DNA of 64,000 nt from Aestuariispira insulae (GTDB lineage Bacteria; Pseudomonadota; Alphaproteobacteria; UBA8366; Aestuariispiraceae), in assembly GCF_003385955.1 (NCBI RefSeq), contig NZ_QRDW01000007.1, forward strand, positions 1 through 64,000, written 5' to 3'. The position numbers and the translations under genes are program-made. This document shows, piece by piece, positions 16,461-24,975 of the stretch. The notes beneath the pieces are model-generated. The model made no database searches and was not told the origin of the DNA. It saw only the letters and a program-made list of their open reading frames with translations. Each line of letters opens with the position of its first letter. The stretch's first letter is position 1.

Positions 16461-16919
16461 TTACCGCCGATCCCGGAAAAAGGATTTCAGCAAATCAGCG
16501 CATTCACTTTCCGACAGGCCGCCGACAATCTCCGGTCGGTGATGGCAGGTGGATTGCTCATAGATGCGCGGCCCATGATCCACCCCGCCGCCCTTGGGAT
16601 CATAGGCCCCGAAAAAGAGCCGCCGGACCCGGGCAAAGGAAATGACGGTCGCACACATCGGACAGGGTTCCAGCGTCACATATAGATCACAGCCTGGTAG
16701 CCGCGGTTCGCCCAGCAATTGACCCGCAGCCCGGATCGCCAGCAATTCCGCATGGGCGGAGGGATCATTCAATTCCTCCACCCGGTTTCCCGCCGCCGCC
16801 AAGACCCTTCCGGTTGCCGATTCGACAACGACCGCCCCCACCGGCACTTCACCTCGGGCTGCCGCGGCCTCTGCCGCCTTTATTGCCTGTTGCATATATT
16901 CGTTCGGTTCGACCGTCAT
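16461..16919 (-). CDS. tadA: tRNA-specific adenosine deaminase
   Basis: It deaminates wobble adenosine 34 of tRNA-Arg(ACG) to inosine. The 152-residue cytidine-deaminase-fold protein has the zinc motif HAE (in DPSAHAELLAIR) and PCPMC (in TLEPCPMCATVI), with the catalytic Glu in HAE. GEVPVGAVVV is the usual opening strand. The start at 16919 was chosen because AGGAAAG precedes it and it gives normal length; an in-frame ATG at 16997 would add 26 atypical residues. In many alphaproteobacteria tadA lies directly divergent from the rRNA pseudouridine synthase gene; here two extra genes lie between them. Confidence 0.93.
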   Translation of the reverse strand: MTVEPNEYMQQAIKAAEAAAARGEVPVGAVVVESATGRVLAAAGNRVEELNDPSAHAELLAIRAAGQLLGEPRLPGCDLYVTLEPCPMCATVISFARVRRLFFGAYDPKGGGVDHGPRIYEQSTCHHRPEIVGGLSESECADLLKSFFRDRR

Positions 16920-17036
16920 CACTTTCCTGCCTGTCTCCGGCTCAGAATACCTCACGCTTAACGGTCTGCCGCCTTTCAGCGAAACGGGCCGTGCCAAGTA
17001 TCTGGCAGGATACCTAACACAGCCCTTTCTCTGCTA

Positions 17037-17327
17037 TCAAATCTCTTCTTTTCGATAATAATGGATCACCGGCTGCGCTTCAAAAAAGCCAGCCAGTCGC
17101 GCCAGGACGCCATTTTCCGTGATCGCCTGGAGGTAGGCCTGATGATGCTCTTCCGACAGCCACTCTTCATGGATCAGAAAGTCATTCGTTTGGCTATTAA
17201 ACAGGATCGAAACATTCAAAGCCCCGGGAAAGGACCGCACATTCGGCAGGTTTTCGCGCAAAAAGGGCTCGAGCGCGCGATAGCCCCCCTGATTGACTTT
17301 GGCTTGAATGGTTACGGTTACTCGCAT
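17037..17327 (-). CDS. Antibiotic biosynthesis monooxygenase (ABM) domain protein
   Basis: A 96-residue single-domain dimeric alpha-beta barrel protein. The family pattern is clear: VTIQAKVNQGGYRALEPFL at the start, FPGALNVSILFNS in the middle and FLIHEEWLSEEHHQAYL. Such proteins include quinol monooxygenases (YgiN) and heme-degrading or uncharacterised enzymes; the His pair in EEHHQAYL is common in the family. It lies 86 bp downstream of an AraC regulator on the same strand, which may control it. Confidence 0.85.
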   Translation of the reverse strand: MRVTVTIQAKVNQGGYRALEPFLRENLPNVRSFPGALNVSILFNSQTNDFLIHEEWLSEEHHQAYLQAITENGVLARLAGFFEAQPVIHYYRKEEI

Positions 17328-17413
17328 GACTTAACTCCTTCGTTGATGTCGGAGATGTCATAACGGAACCTAGCCTGGCGAAATATTCGGACCTTCCCAA
17401 AAATACGGTTCTT

Positions 17414-18316
17414 CTACCAGTTATTTTCCAGCCGCAGTTTTTTCGGAGAAACGCCAAATTTTTTCTTAAAGACCGTAATGAAGTGGGAGATATTTTCATA
17501 CCCGACTTCAAGCGCGATCTCACTCACTGAAAGTGAACTGGCGCGCAGCAAATCATGGGCGCGTTCCAGTCGGGCAGCTATAAGCCATTTCTGTGGCGTG
17601 GTCCCGAACTGCCGGCGGAAATCCCGGTTAAAGCTGGTTGCCGGACGTCCCGATAAACGCGCCAGATCGGCAATGCTGAGTTTCCAATGAATGGGGTCAG
17701 CCAGCAGCCTTTTAATGTTACGCTTCGGATTATCCGACCCAACCGCGCTCAAAAACCCGCATAGGTTTCCTCCGTTGTCGGTCAGTTCCAGAATATTCAA
17801 CAGCTCCAACAGCTTGACTCGGACAATTTCGGGACTGGTCCTGAAATCGCGATAGACCGCGTACAAGGCGGCCATATAGGCTTCCACAACCGGGTCAGCA
17901 TTCATTTCATATGGGGCAACCGGTTCCACAGCTCCCCCGCCTGCCAGCGGCCTGCTTTTCAAAAATTCCTTGATTGTCCCATCGTCAAAGAAAAACAGGA
18001 AGGCCTCCAGCGGGCCGTCCGTCCGGACAAAATCAGATATCATATAAGAGTTTTTCGGCATGAACAGCATCTGCCCCTTGCGCAGGACAATCTCATCCCG
18101 CTCATAAGAAGCAAATGTTTCTTCCCCGGATAAAACGAAGGCCAGACAGGGCGCATTGGTGAAAAACTCCACATCAGTCATGTTCTGCGGGATATTTTTG
18201 TAGAATATCGACGCCTCGCCATGGCCCATCACACAATGCGCATCCACCATGTCATGGAGACACTCCGGGATCAGAAGGGTTTTCTCTCGACTATAAACGG
18301 GGATTTGGTCTGGCAT
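17414..18316 (-). CDS. AraC-family transcriptional regulator
   Basis: A 300-residue regulator. An N-terminal cupin-like sensing part (residues 1-130, with VLSGEETFASYERDEIVLRKGQMLFMPK) is followed by a linker and two helix-turn-helix motifs (residues 205-295), the second containing SVSEIALEVGYENISHFITVFKKKFG. The effector is unknown. The gene lies between tadA and the divergent rluB gene, and upstream of the ABM monooxygenase gene, its most likely target. Confidence 0.92.
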   Translation of the reverse strand: MPDQIPVYSREKTLLIPECLHDMVDAHCVMGHGEASIFYKNIPQNMTDVEFFTNAPCLAFVLSGEETFASYERDEIVLRKGQMLFMPKNSYMISDFVRTDGPLEAFLFFFDDGTIKEFLKSRPLAGGGAVEPVAPYEMNADPVVEAYMAALYAVYRDFRTSPEIVRVKLLELLNILELTDNGGNLCGFLSAVGSDNPKRNIKRLLADPIHWKLSIADLARLSGRPATSFNRDFRRQFGTTPQKWLIAARLERAHDLLRASSLSVSEIALEVGYENISHFITVFKKKFGVSPKKLRLENNW

Positions 18317-18485
18317 GAAGAATCGTCCATACTGGCTATCCGGTCTCCCAAGGGCTGGCCGGAACCGGTGACCCCGCCTGTTTAACCTTGAAAAAGACGG
18401 TGGCCTTTAATGCTATAAAATCGTAACAAGTCGGCGGGGCACCAATCGCCTCCCCTATTCACAAACGGACTATACGAAGTAGATC

Positions 18486-19430
18486 ATGGCCGAACAACGC
18501 CCGAACGACAGCGATGCCCCCGCGACCGAGACCGCCAATGCCGAAACCGGCCAGCGCATTGCCAAAGTGATGGCACGGGCGGGCCTGTGCTCCCGGCGGG
18601 AAGCCGAACGCTGGATCGAAGAGGGCCGTGTCACGGTCAATGGCAACAAGATCACCTCGCCTGCCCTGGCCGTTACGGATGCAGACCAGATCGTGGTCGA
18701 TGGCAAACCCCTGCCAGTGAAACAACCGACCCGCATGTGGATGTATCACAAACCGGCCGGCCTTGTGACAACGGCGCGGGATGAGAAGGGCCGCCCCACG
18801 GTATTTGACAATCTGCCAAAAGACATGCCGCGGGTGATTTCCATCGGTCGGTTGGATCTTAATTCCGAGGGCCTGTTGCTGTTGACCAATGACGGTGAGC
18901 TGGCCCGCAAACTGGAACTGCCGGCCACCGGCTGGCGACGGATATACCGTGTGCGCGTGCGCGGCCGGGTCGATGAAGCCAAGCTTCAATCCCTGGCCAA
19001 TGGCGTGACCGTAGACGGCGTCCGTTATGGCGCGATCGAAGCCGTTTTGGAAAACCAGCAGGGATCCAATGCCTGGGTCAAGATCACTTTGCAGGAAGGC
19101 AAAAACCGGGAGATCCGCCGGGTGATGGAACATCTGGGCTATGCGGTGAACCGCTTGATCCGGGTTTCCTACGGCAAGTTTGATCTGGGCCGCCTGGAAA
19201 AAGGGGACGTAGAGGAAATCCCACCCGGTGCCATCCGCATAGCGGAGGGCCGTCAACATAAAGGCGCCAAAGCCAAGCCCAAAAAGGGGCTGCGTAAATC
19301 CGGTAAAAAAACCTATGGCAAGAAACCGGCGGTCAAGCGCCCGGATGGCCGCAAGGCCGCCTCGAAACGCCCCGGTGCCAAGCGGCCTGACGCCCGGAAG
19401 CCGGATGGCCGCGGCCGGGACGGAAACTGA
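18486..19430 (+). CDS. rluB: 23S rRNA pseudouridine synthase, RluB/RsuA family
   Basis: It isomerises a uridine in 23S rRNA to pseudouridine. The 314-residue protein has an S4 RNA-binding domain (residues 23-70, with RIAKVMARAGLCSRREAERW) and a catalytic domain with the active-site Asp in GRLDLNSEGLLLLTNDG near residue 120, followed by the GKNREIRRVMEHLG motif of the RsuA/RluB branch. After residue 255 there is a lysine- and arginine-rich tail with near-repeats of KRPDGRK and KRPGAK, probably an unstructured RNA-contacting extension. It leads a tightly packed run: rsmD starts 3 bp later, and bluB follows 3 bp after rsmD. Confidence 0.92.
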   Translation: MAEQRPNDSDAPATETANAETGQRIAKVMARAGLCSRREAERWIEEGRVTVNGNKITSPALAVTDADQIVVDGKPLPVKQPTRMWMYHKPAGLVTTARDEKGRPTVFDNLPKDMPRVISIGRLDLNSEGLLLLTNDGELARKLELPATGWRRIYRVRVRGRVDEAKLQSLANGVTVDGVRYGAIEAVLENQQGSNAWVKITLQEGKNREIRRVMEHLGYAVNRLIRVSYGKFDLGRLEKGDVEEIPPGAIRIAEGRQHKGAKAKPKKGLRKSGKKTYGKKPAVKRPDGRKAASKRPGAKRPDARKPDGRGRDGN

Positions 19431-19433
19431 TCC

Positions 19434-19994
19434 ATGCGCATCATCACCGGCCGCTTCCGCGGCACCAAACTGATGACGCCTGATGGCAATACCACCCGAC
19501 CAACCGCCGACCGCACCCGTGAAGCCTTGTTCAGCATGCTCGGCCATGGCGATTACCGTGCCCTGGTGAAGGATGGCCATGTGGCCGATATCTGCGCGGG
19601 CAGCGGTTCCGTCGGCCTGGAGGCGCTCAGCCGCGGTGCCGCCCATGCTACCTTCTTTGAGATGGACCGCCATGCGTTGGCCGCGTTGAAGGCCAATATC
19701 ACCAAATGCCGGGCAGAAAAAGAAACAACCGTATTACCGATCGATGCCCGGAAGGCCGGTAAGCCAAAACAGCCCTGCGACCTGATCTTCATCGACCCGC
19801 CCTATCACAAAGGCCTGGCCGAGCAATGCCTGGAATCGGTGCTGAACAGCGGCTGGATGGCCAGGGACGGGCTGGTGATCGTGCAGACCCATCCGGAAGA
19901 ACCGTTTGAATGCCCGGCCAGTCTTGAGGTCGTGGATGAGCGCAAATATGGCGCGGCCCGTCTTTATTTCCTCCGCGAACCGGCGGATAAATAG
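19434..19994 (+). CDS. rsmD: 16S rRNA (guanine-966-N2)-methyltransferase
   Basis: It methylates G966 of 16S rRNA using SAM. The 186-residue Rossmann-fold enzyme starts with the typical MRIITGRFRGTKL and has the RPTADRTREALFSML segment, the SAM-binding ADICAGSGSVGLEALSRGA and the catalytic motif IFIDPPY. It sits 3 bp after rluB, an arrangement shared by many alphaproteobacteria, and 3 bp before bluB. Confidence 0.95.
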   Translation: MRIITGRFRGTKLMTPDGNTTRPTADRTREALFSMLGHGDYRALVKDGHVADICAGSGSVGLEALSRGAAHATFFEMDRHALAALKANITKCRAEKETTVLPIDARKAGKPKQPCDLIFIDPPYHKGLAEQCLESVLNSGWMARDGLVIVQTHPEEPFECPASLEVVDERKYGAARLYFLREPADK

Positions 19995-19997
19995 ATC

Positions 19998-20642
19998 ATG
20001 AACGACCAACAGCCGACCGAGAATTTCAGCTCCGATTTCCAGGAAGACTTCCTGCATCTGCTGCAATGGCGCCGCGATATCCGGCATTTCCGAACAGATC
20101 CCCTGCCCGATGGCGCGGTTGAGGACCTCTTGTCTGTCGCCAACCTGGCTCCCAGTGTGGGCCTGAGCCAGCCCTGGCGCTTTGTCCGGGTCTCGGACCC
20201 AAAGCGCCGACAGGAGATTATCCGCAATTTTGAGGAAGAGAACAGCGCGGCCCTGGGCGATTATAAAGGCGAACAGGCCAAGCTATATGCCAGCCTGAAA
20301 CTGTCCGGCCTGCGTGACGCGCCGGAACATCTGGCGGTTTTCTGCGACCCGGACCCGGAACAGGGCGGCGGCCTTGGCCGCAAGACCATGCCCGAAACAT
20401 TGGCCTACAGCTGTACCATGGCGATCCACACGCTCTGGCTTTATGCCCGGGCCAAAGGCTATGGCCTGGGCTGGGTCTCGATCCTGAAACCCGATTTCAT
20501 CACAACCGCCCTGGATGTGCCGAAAGACTGGCAGTTTATTGGCTATCTCTGCCTCGGCTATCCGGAATATTGGGACAGTGTGCCGGAGTTGGAACGGCGC
20601 GGCTGGGAACATCGCCAGGCACCACAGATCCTGGAACGGTAA
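19998..20642 (+). CDS. bluB: 5,6-dimethylbenzimidazole synthase
   Basis: It converts reduced FMN plus oxygen into 5,6-dimethylbenzimidazole, the lower ligand of cobalamin. The 214-residue protein belongs to the nitroreductase fold and matches BluB at RRDIRHFRTDPLPDGA, the FMN-contacting NLAPSVGLSQPWRF, and the C-terminal LCLGYPEYWDSVPELERRGW. It is translated directly after rsmD (3-bp gap), although its pathway is unrelated. Its presence implies that this organism makes or remodels vitamin B12. Convergent with the next LysR gene, 8 bp apart. Confidence 0.94.
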   Translation: MNDQQPTENFSSDFQEDFLHLLQWRRDIRHFRTDPLPDGAVEDLLSVANLAPSVGLSQPWRFVRVSDPKRRQEIIRNFEEENSAALGDYKGEQAKLYASLKLSGLRDAPEHLAVFCDPDPEQGGGLGRKTMPETLAYSCTMAIHTLWLYARAKGYGLGWVSILKPDFITTALDVPKDWQFIGYLCLGYPEYWDSVPELERRGWEHRQAPQILER

Positions 20643-20650
20643 TCTCCAGA

Positions 20651-21535
20651 TCAAACCTCTCCCCGAACGGCCCGCATCCAATCAAAAAAACCCTGCACCT
20701 TGGGCAGGTCGCGATGGCGGTTTCGGCAGCTCAAATAATAACGCGGGCTGGAGGGCAGGCCGGCCCGGTCGATCTCGAACGGCACCACCAGTTTCCCGCT
20801 TTCGATGAAATGCGCCGCATTTTGGCGGTTACCCAAGGCAATCCCCTGGCCGAACATGGCGGCATTGAAAGCCTGGAATGAATAGCGAACGCTAATGGTA
20901 GGACAGGCGCGATACCAATCCGCCCCGCCCGCCAACGCCGCCCATGAGGTCAGCCGCTGTTCCGTCACGATCAATGTCTGACCCGCCAGATCCGAGAGAC
21001 CCACCAGCCGGTTGCCGGACAGCAGGTCCGGACTGGCCAGCGGCACCAGCTCATCAGCAAACAGGATTTCCGAAAACCGGTCTTTGGGCGGGGCCAGCCG
21101 GTATTCCACCCCGCAATCCACCTGATCCTCGCAAGCATCCATGGTCAGATGATCATGAAACTGCAAATCCAGATCCGGCAGCGCCGCCCGGAGCCCCGAC
21201 AGCCGGGGCATCATCCAAAGGGCGGTGAAGCTGGGCGGCAGGGCGATTTTCAAACTGTCTCGGCTGCGATCCTCAATCACATCGGCGGTCGCCTCCTCCA
21301 ACCGGTCAAAAGCCTGTTCCACCTGGGCCAGGTAATTGCGCCCCGCCTCGGTCAGGACCAAACGCCGGTGCTGTCGCAAGAACAGCTTCACCCCCAAGCG
21401 TTCTTCCAGATGGGCGATTTGATGGGAAACGGCCGAGGCGGTCACGCAAAGCTGGTCCGCGGCGGCCCGCACAGTACCAAGCTGAGCGGTCGCCTCAAAG
21501 GCGGTCAGAGCGTTCAGGGGAGGCAGTCGACGCAT
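20651..21535 (-). CDS. LysR-family transcriptional regulator, GcvA-like
   Basis: A 294-residue LysR regulator with an N-terminal winged helix (LPPLNALTAFEATAQLGTV, recognition part VTASAVSHQIAHLEERL) and an effector-binding domain. It is divergent from the CoA-transferase/hydratase pair, with 137 bp between its start and the transferase start, the classical layout of a LysR regulator and its target. It is therefore the probable regulator of that pair; the inducer would be the acid or CoA ester they handle. Confidence 0.92.
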   Translation of the reverse strand: MRRLPPLNALTAFEATAQLGTVRAAADQLCVTASAVSHQIAHLEERLGVKLFLRQHRRLVLTEAGRNYLAQVEQAFDRLEEATADVIEDRSRDSLKIALPPSFTALWMMPRLSGLRAALPDLDLQFHDHLTMDACEDQVDCGVEYRLAPPKDRFSEILFADELVPLASPDLLSGNRLVGLSDLAGQTLIVTEQRLTSWAALAGGADWYRACPTISVRYSFQAFNAAMFGQGIALGNRQNAAHFIESGKLVVPFEIDRAGLPSSPRYYLSCRNRHRDLPKVQGFFDWMRAVRGEV

Positions 21536-21672
21536 TTTATGTATTTTTTCTCATTCGTTTGCACTGTTTATATCATTTTACTTGATTATTTCCATCCGGC
21601 AATCTGACGGCGGTTTTTTGGCGGCGTGGGCTTTTGCCTTACCCTGCCTCCTTTGGTTTAAAGGCTGCATCT
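21536..21672. promoter_or_regulatory. Divergent promoter region between the LysR gene and the CoA-transferase gene
   Basis: A 137-bp AT-rich gap with both transcription starts expected inside. The stretch 21538-21597 is especially AT-rich and suits promoters and a LysR site. No perfect palindrome stands out. Its role is inferred from gene layout. Confidence 0.4.
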
Positions 21673-22794
21673 ATGAGTGAAGAGACTAAACCTCTCGACG
21701 ACATCCTGGTCGTCTCCCTGGAACAGGCGGTCGCCGCCCCGGTCTGCACCGCCAGGCTGGCAGCGGCGGGCGCGCGTGTGATCAAGGTTGAGCGCAAGGG
21801 CGGTGATTTTGCCCGCTATTATGATTCCCATGTGAAAGGGGAATGCACCTATTTCGTCTGGGCCAACCGGGGCAAAGAATCCATCTGTTTGGATTTAAAG
21901 GAAGACGATGACCGGGCCGTGATGTTGGCCATGCTGGCCCGGGCCGATGTTTTTGTTGAGAACCTGGCCCAGGGGGCCGCAGAACGGCTGGGGCTGGGAC
22001 CGGAAAGTCTGCAGGCAATCAACCCGCGCCTGATCACGGTTTCCATCTCCGGCTATGGCGACCACGGGGATTATGCGGAAATGCGCGCCTATGACATGCT
22101 GGTCCAGGCCGAGAGCGGCCTCTCATCCATCAGCGGCGGCGGGCGGATCGGCGTATCCATTGCCGATATCCTGACCGGCATCAATGCCAATGGCGCGATA
22201 TTGGAAGCCTTGCATCAGCGGGCAAAAACCGAAAGGGGCAGTCATATTGCAGTCTCGCTGTTCGATTCCATGGCGGATCTGATGGCGATCCCCCTGCTGC
22301 AAACGGAATATTCCGGCCTGGCACCGCAATATGGCGGCATGCGCCATCCCTCCATCGTTCCCTATGGCAGCTATCCGACCCGATCCGGCCCGGATGTGGT
22401 GATCGCGATCCAGAATGAGCGGGAATGGCAGCGCCTTTGCGAAGAAATCCTGGAGCGGTCCGACCTGGTGACCGATCCCAGAAGCCGGGATAATAAATCC
22501 CGCACCACCAACCGGGAATTCATCGAAGGCGTCATTACCGAGTTCACCACCGGCATTGACTATGGCCCGCTCACCCAACGCCTGAAGGAGGCCAAAATCG
22601 CCTATGGCGCGGTCAACCCGGTGGAAGCCGTGCTTGACCATCCGGCCCTGCGACGGGCACAGGTCACCCTGCCCGGCAATAAAACAGCCGACCTGCCGGC
22701 ACCGCCCGCGCACACCGACTGGCATGGCGAGGATCTGGGCACTGTGCCGCGCCTGGATCAACAGGGCAGTGCCATCCGAAAAGAATTTTCCTGA
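21673..22794 (+). CDS. Family III (CaiB/BaiF) CoA transferase, mesaconyl-CoA C1-C4 transferase-like
   Basis: A 373-residue class III CoA transferase. Family marks are LDDILVVSLEQAVAAPVCTARLAAAGARVIKVE at the N-terminus and FVWANRGKESICLDLK. The catalytic Asp is probably the one in MRAYDMLVQAESGL. The start at 21673 (MSEETKPL) matches the family; the in-frame ATG at 21634 adds 13 unmatched residues. Together with the next gene, which resembles mesaconyl-C4-CoA hydratase, it suggests a route that moves CoA within mesaconyl-CoA and hydrates it to citramalyl-CoA. Itaconate degradation is an alternative. The lyase that would finish either route is not in this window. Confidence 0.85.
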   Translation: MSEETKPLDDILVVSLEQAVAAPVCTARLAAAGARVIKVERKGGDFARYYDSHVKGECTYFVWANRGKESICLDLKEDDDRAVMLAMLARADVFVENLAQGAAERLGLGPESLQAINPRLITVSISGYGDHGDYAEMRAYDMLVQAESGLSSISGGGRIGVSIADILTGINANGAILEALHQRAKTERGSHIAVSLFDSMADLMAIPLLQTEYSGLAPQYGGMRHPSIVPYGSYPTRSGPDVVIAIQNEREWQRLCEEILERSDLVTDPRSRDNKSRTTNREFIEGVITEFTTGIDYGPLTQRLKEAKIAYGAVNPVEAVLDHPALRRAQVTLPGNKTADLPAPPAHTDWHGEDLGTVPRLDQQGSAIRKEFS

Positions 22795-22817
22795 ATGAAC
22801 AGGCGAGGCAAAAATTT

Positions 22818-23633
22818 ATGGAACAATCACAGCAAGATCACATCCGGATTGAACCTGCAAAAGGCCTGGCGGCGACACTGGATCTCGACCACCGTGACCT
22901 GAAACCTGGATCGGATCTGCCGCCCTGCTGGCATTGGCTTTATTTTTTGGACCAAACGCCCGCCCGTGCCTTGAGCGTCGATGGCCATGAAAAGCTGGGT
23001 GGCTTCATCCCGGAAACCGACCTGCCCCGGCGTATGTGGGCCGGCAGCCGGATGCGCTTTCACCAACCGCTCCGCTTCGGCGAACAGGCCGCCCGGAAAA
23101 CCGTGGTCAAGGATGTCCGGCATAAGCAAGGACGCAGCGGTCGAATGGCCTTCATCACACTGGCCCATGAGATCACCGGCGACCAAGGTGGTCATATCAC
23201 CGATGAGCATGACATTGTCTATCGCGAAGCCCCCCGACAGGGCGAACCGACCCCGGCCCCAATCGCCCTGCCGGATGGTGCCGAATGGTCAGAGGAAATC
23301 ACACCGGATCCGGTGATGCTGTTCCGCTATTCCGCGCTCACCTTCAACGGGCACCGGATCCATTACGACCGGGATTTCTGCCGGGATGAGGAAGGTTATT
23401 CCGGTCTGGTCTTCCACGGGCCGCTGACGGCGACCTGCCTGCTGGAGGCATTGCACAAAGCCCACCCGGACCGGAACGTCGAGGCATTCACCTTCCGGGC
23501 GACCGCACCGCTTTTCGATAACGCCCCTTTTCAGGTTGCAGGCAAATTGGATGGGGATCAGGCGCAGTTATGGGCGATCACACCCGAAGGCGGACTGGCC
23601 ATGGAAGCAACAGCAACGCTCCGATCAGGCTGA
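22818..23633 (+). CDS. MaoC-like FAS1-type dehydratase, mesaconyl-C4-CoA hydratase-like
   Basis: A 271-residue double-hotdog protein. The N-terminal half carries WHWLYFLDQTPARALSVDGHEKLGGFIP, close to the HTD2/Meh pattern, and the second half has SALTFNGHRIHYDRDFCRDEEGYSGLVFHGP, whose Asn-Gly-His and following His fit the hydratase active site. Proteins of this type hydrate mesaconyl-C4-CoA or itaconyl-CoA to citramalyl-CoA. It lies 23 bp after the CoA-transferase gene, and the pair is divergent from a LysR regulator. Its 3' end overlaps the convergent MFS gene by 9 bp. Confidence 0.82.
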   Translation: MEQSQQDHIRIEPAKGLAATLDLDHRDLKPGSDLPPCWHWLYFLDQTPARALSVDGHEKLGGFIPETDLPRRMWAGSRMRFHQPLRFGEQAARKTVVKDVRHKQGRSGRMAFITLAHEITGDQGGHITDEHDIVYREAPRQGEPTPAPIALPDGAEWSEEITPDPVMLFRYSALTFNGHRIHYDRDFCRDEEGYSGLVFHGPLTATCLLEALHKAHPDRNVEAFTFRATAPLFDNAPFQVAGKLDGDQAQLWAITPEGGLAMEATATLRSG

Positions 23634-24815
23634 GACTTCCCCCTCGGCCGCCTTCAGGCTTTCCGCATGGCCCTGGGCGCGTCTTGTGGCAAAAACACCA
23701 AAAAGGATGATCGGCACCAGAAGCACGGCCCCGATCAGAAACGGCCAGTCGGCGCCCATCTCCCGGAAGGCAAAGCCGGCCCAGGCCGGACCGCCAACAC
23801 GCGCCAGCGAGGCACCGCTTTGCGCGATCCCCATGACACCGCCCTGTCGGCCTTCCGGCGCACAACGGGATAAAAGCCCCTGCATGGCCGGGTTGAACAG
23901 GCCCATGGCCAGCGCAAACAGGCCCATGGGTATATAAATGCCATTAGGCCCGCTGATGAAAGGCACCGAAACAAAAGCTGCCAACAGGATCGCCACCGCC
24001 AGGATCGAAACCTTGCTCTCGCCCCTTTTGCGCACAATCCGGCCAATCCCGCCCTGAACCAGCACCATGATCACCCCGGAATAAACCAGGAAGACACCCA
24101 CATCCTGCGGCCCGAGATTAAACTTCGCCATGGCCCAGATGGCAAAGACCCCTTCCACCGCGGTGAACATCAGGGAAATCAGGAAGTAAAAACCGACCAT
24201 GCGCGCCAAGACCGGATCGCGCAGCAATTCCAGGCGTTTGCGCCCGCTGACCTGGCGATGGCGTTCCGGTTCCGGCACGAAGGCAATGGTGACAATCAGG
24301 GAGGCGGCGGCAAAGCCGGCAGCAATGAAATAGGGCAGCGAATAATCCACCCCGTCAAAACCGATCATCACCGCAATCAACGGCCCGACCAGGAAGCCGA
24401 TGCCGAAGCTGGCCCCCAGCAGCCCCATGCCCTTAGCCCGGTTTTCCGGGCCCGTGATATCAGCGATATAGGCCTGGCTGGTCGCCATCCATCCGGCGGT
24501 GAAACCAGCCATGGCACGGCTCGCATAAAGCTCCCAAAGCGCATCCGCATTGGCCAGCCATAGATAGGACAGGATGGAAAAGAACATGGAAACCATCATG
24601 ATCGGTTTCCGCCCGAACCGGTCCGACAGCGCGCCCCAAATCGGCGTGGAGATGAAGGCCGCCAGCGAGAAGGTGGAAAAGATCACCGGCGCCCAGAAAT
24701 CATCCGCACCGTAATCCTTGGCATTAAACGGCAGGAAAGGAATGATCACGCCCAGGCCGATCATCGCAACACAGGTCGCTCCGGCCAGCGGCAGCAGACG
24801 TTTGACTTCACTCAT
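23625..24815 (-). CDS. Major facilitator superfamily transporter, TetA/DHA1-like
   Basis: A 396-residue inner-membrane protein with 12 predicted helices. The MFS motif A appears as GALSDRFGRKPIMMVS between helices 2 and 3, and a shorter counterpart, GIGRIVRKRGESKV, in the second half. The N-terminus (GATCVAMIGLGVIIPFLPF) and RAMAGFTAGWMATSQAYIAD resemble proton-driven multidrug or tetracycline exporters. The substrate is unknown. It converges on the hydratase gene with a 9-bp overlap of coding ends. Confidence 0.88.
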   Translation of the reverse strand: MSEVKRLLPLAGATCVAMIGLGVIIPFLPFNAKDYGADDFWAPVIFSTFSLAAFISTPIWGALSDRFGRKPIMMVSMFFSILSYLWLANADALWELYASRAMAGFTAGWMATSQAYIADITGPENRAKGMGLLGASFGIGFLVGPLIAVMIGFDGVDYSLPYFIAAGFAAASLIVTIAFVPEPERHRQVSGRKRLELLRDPVLARMVGFYFLISLMFTAVEGVFAIWAMAKFNLGPQDVGVFLVYSGVIMVLVQGGIGRIVRKRGESKVSILAVAILLAAFVSVPFISGPNGIYIPMGLFALAMGLFNPAMQGLLSRCAPEGRQGGVMGIAQSGASLARVGGPAWAGFAFREMGADWPFLIGAVLLVPIILFGVFATRRAQGHAESLKAAEGEVSA

Positions 24816-24975
24816 ATCACTTCCAGCCCGGTCTCAATCATTCGGCACAATCCGAACCGTATAAAGGCCCAGCATGGGAATGTCCAATGGTCATGGGGTC
24901 GCAGGGTGCCGATCACCCCTCAATTCTTCGTAACCACATCTTGTAGCCGGCACGACGGCAGTCAACGGAATGATA

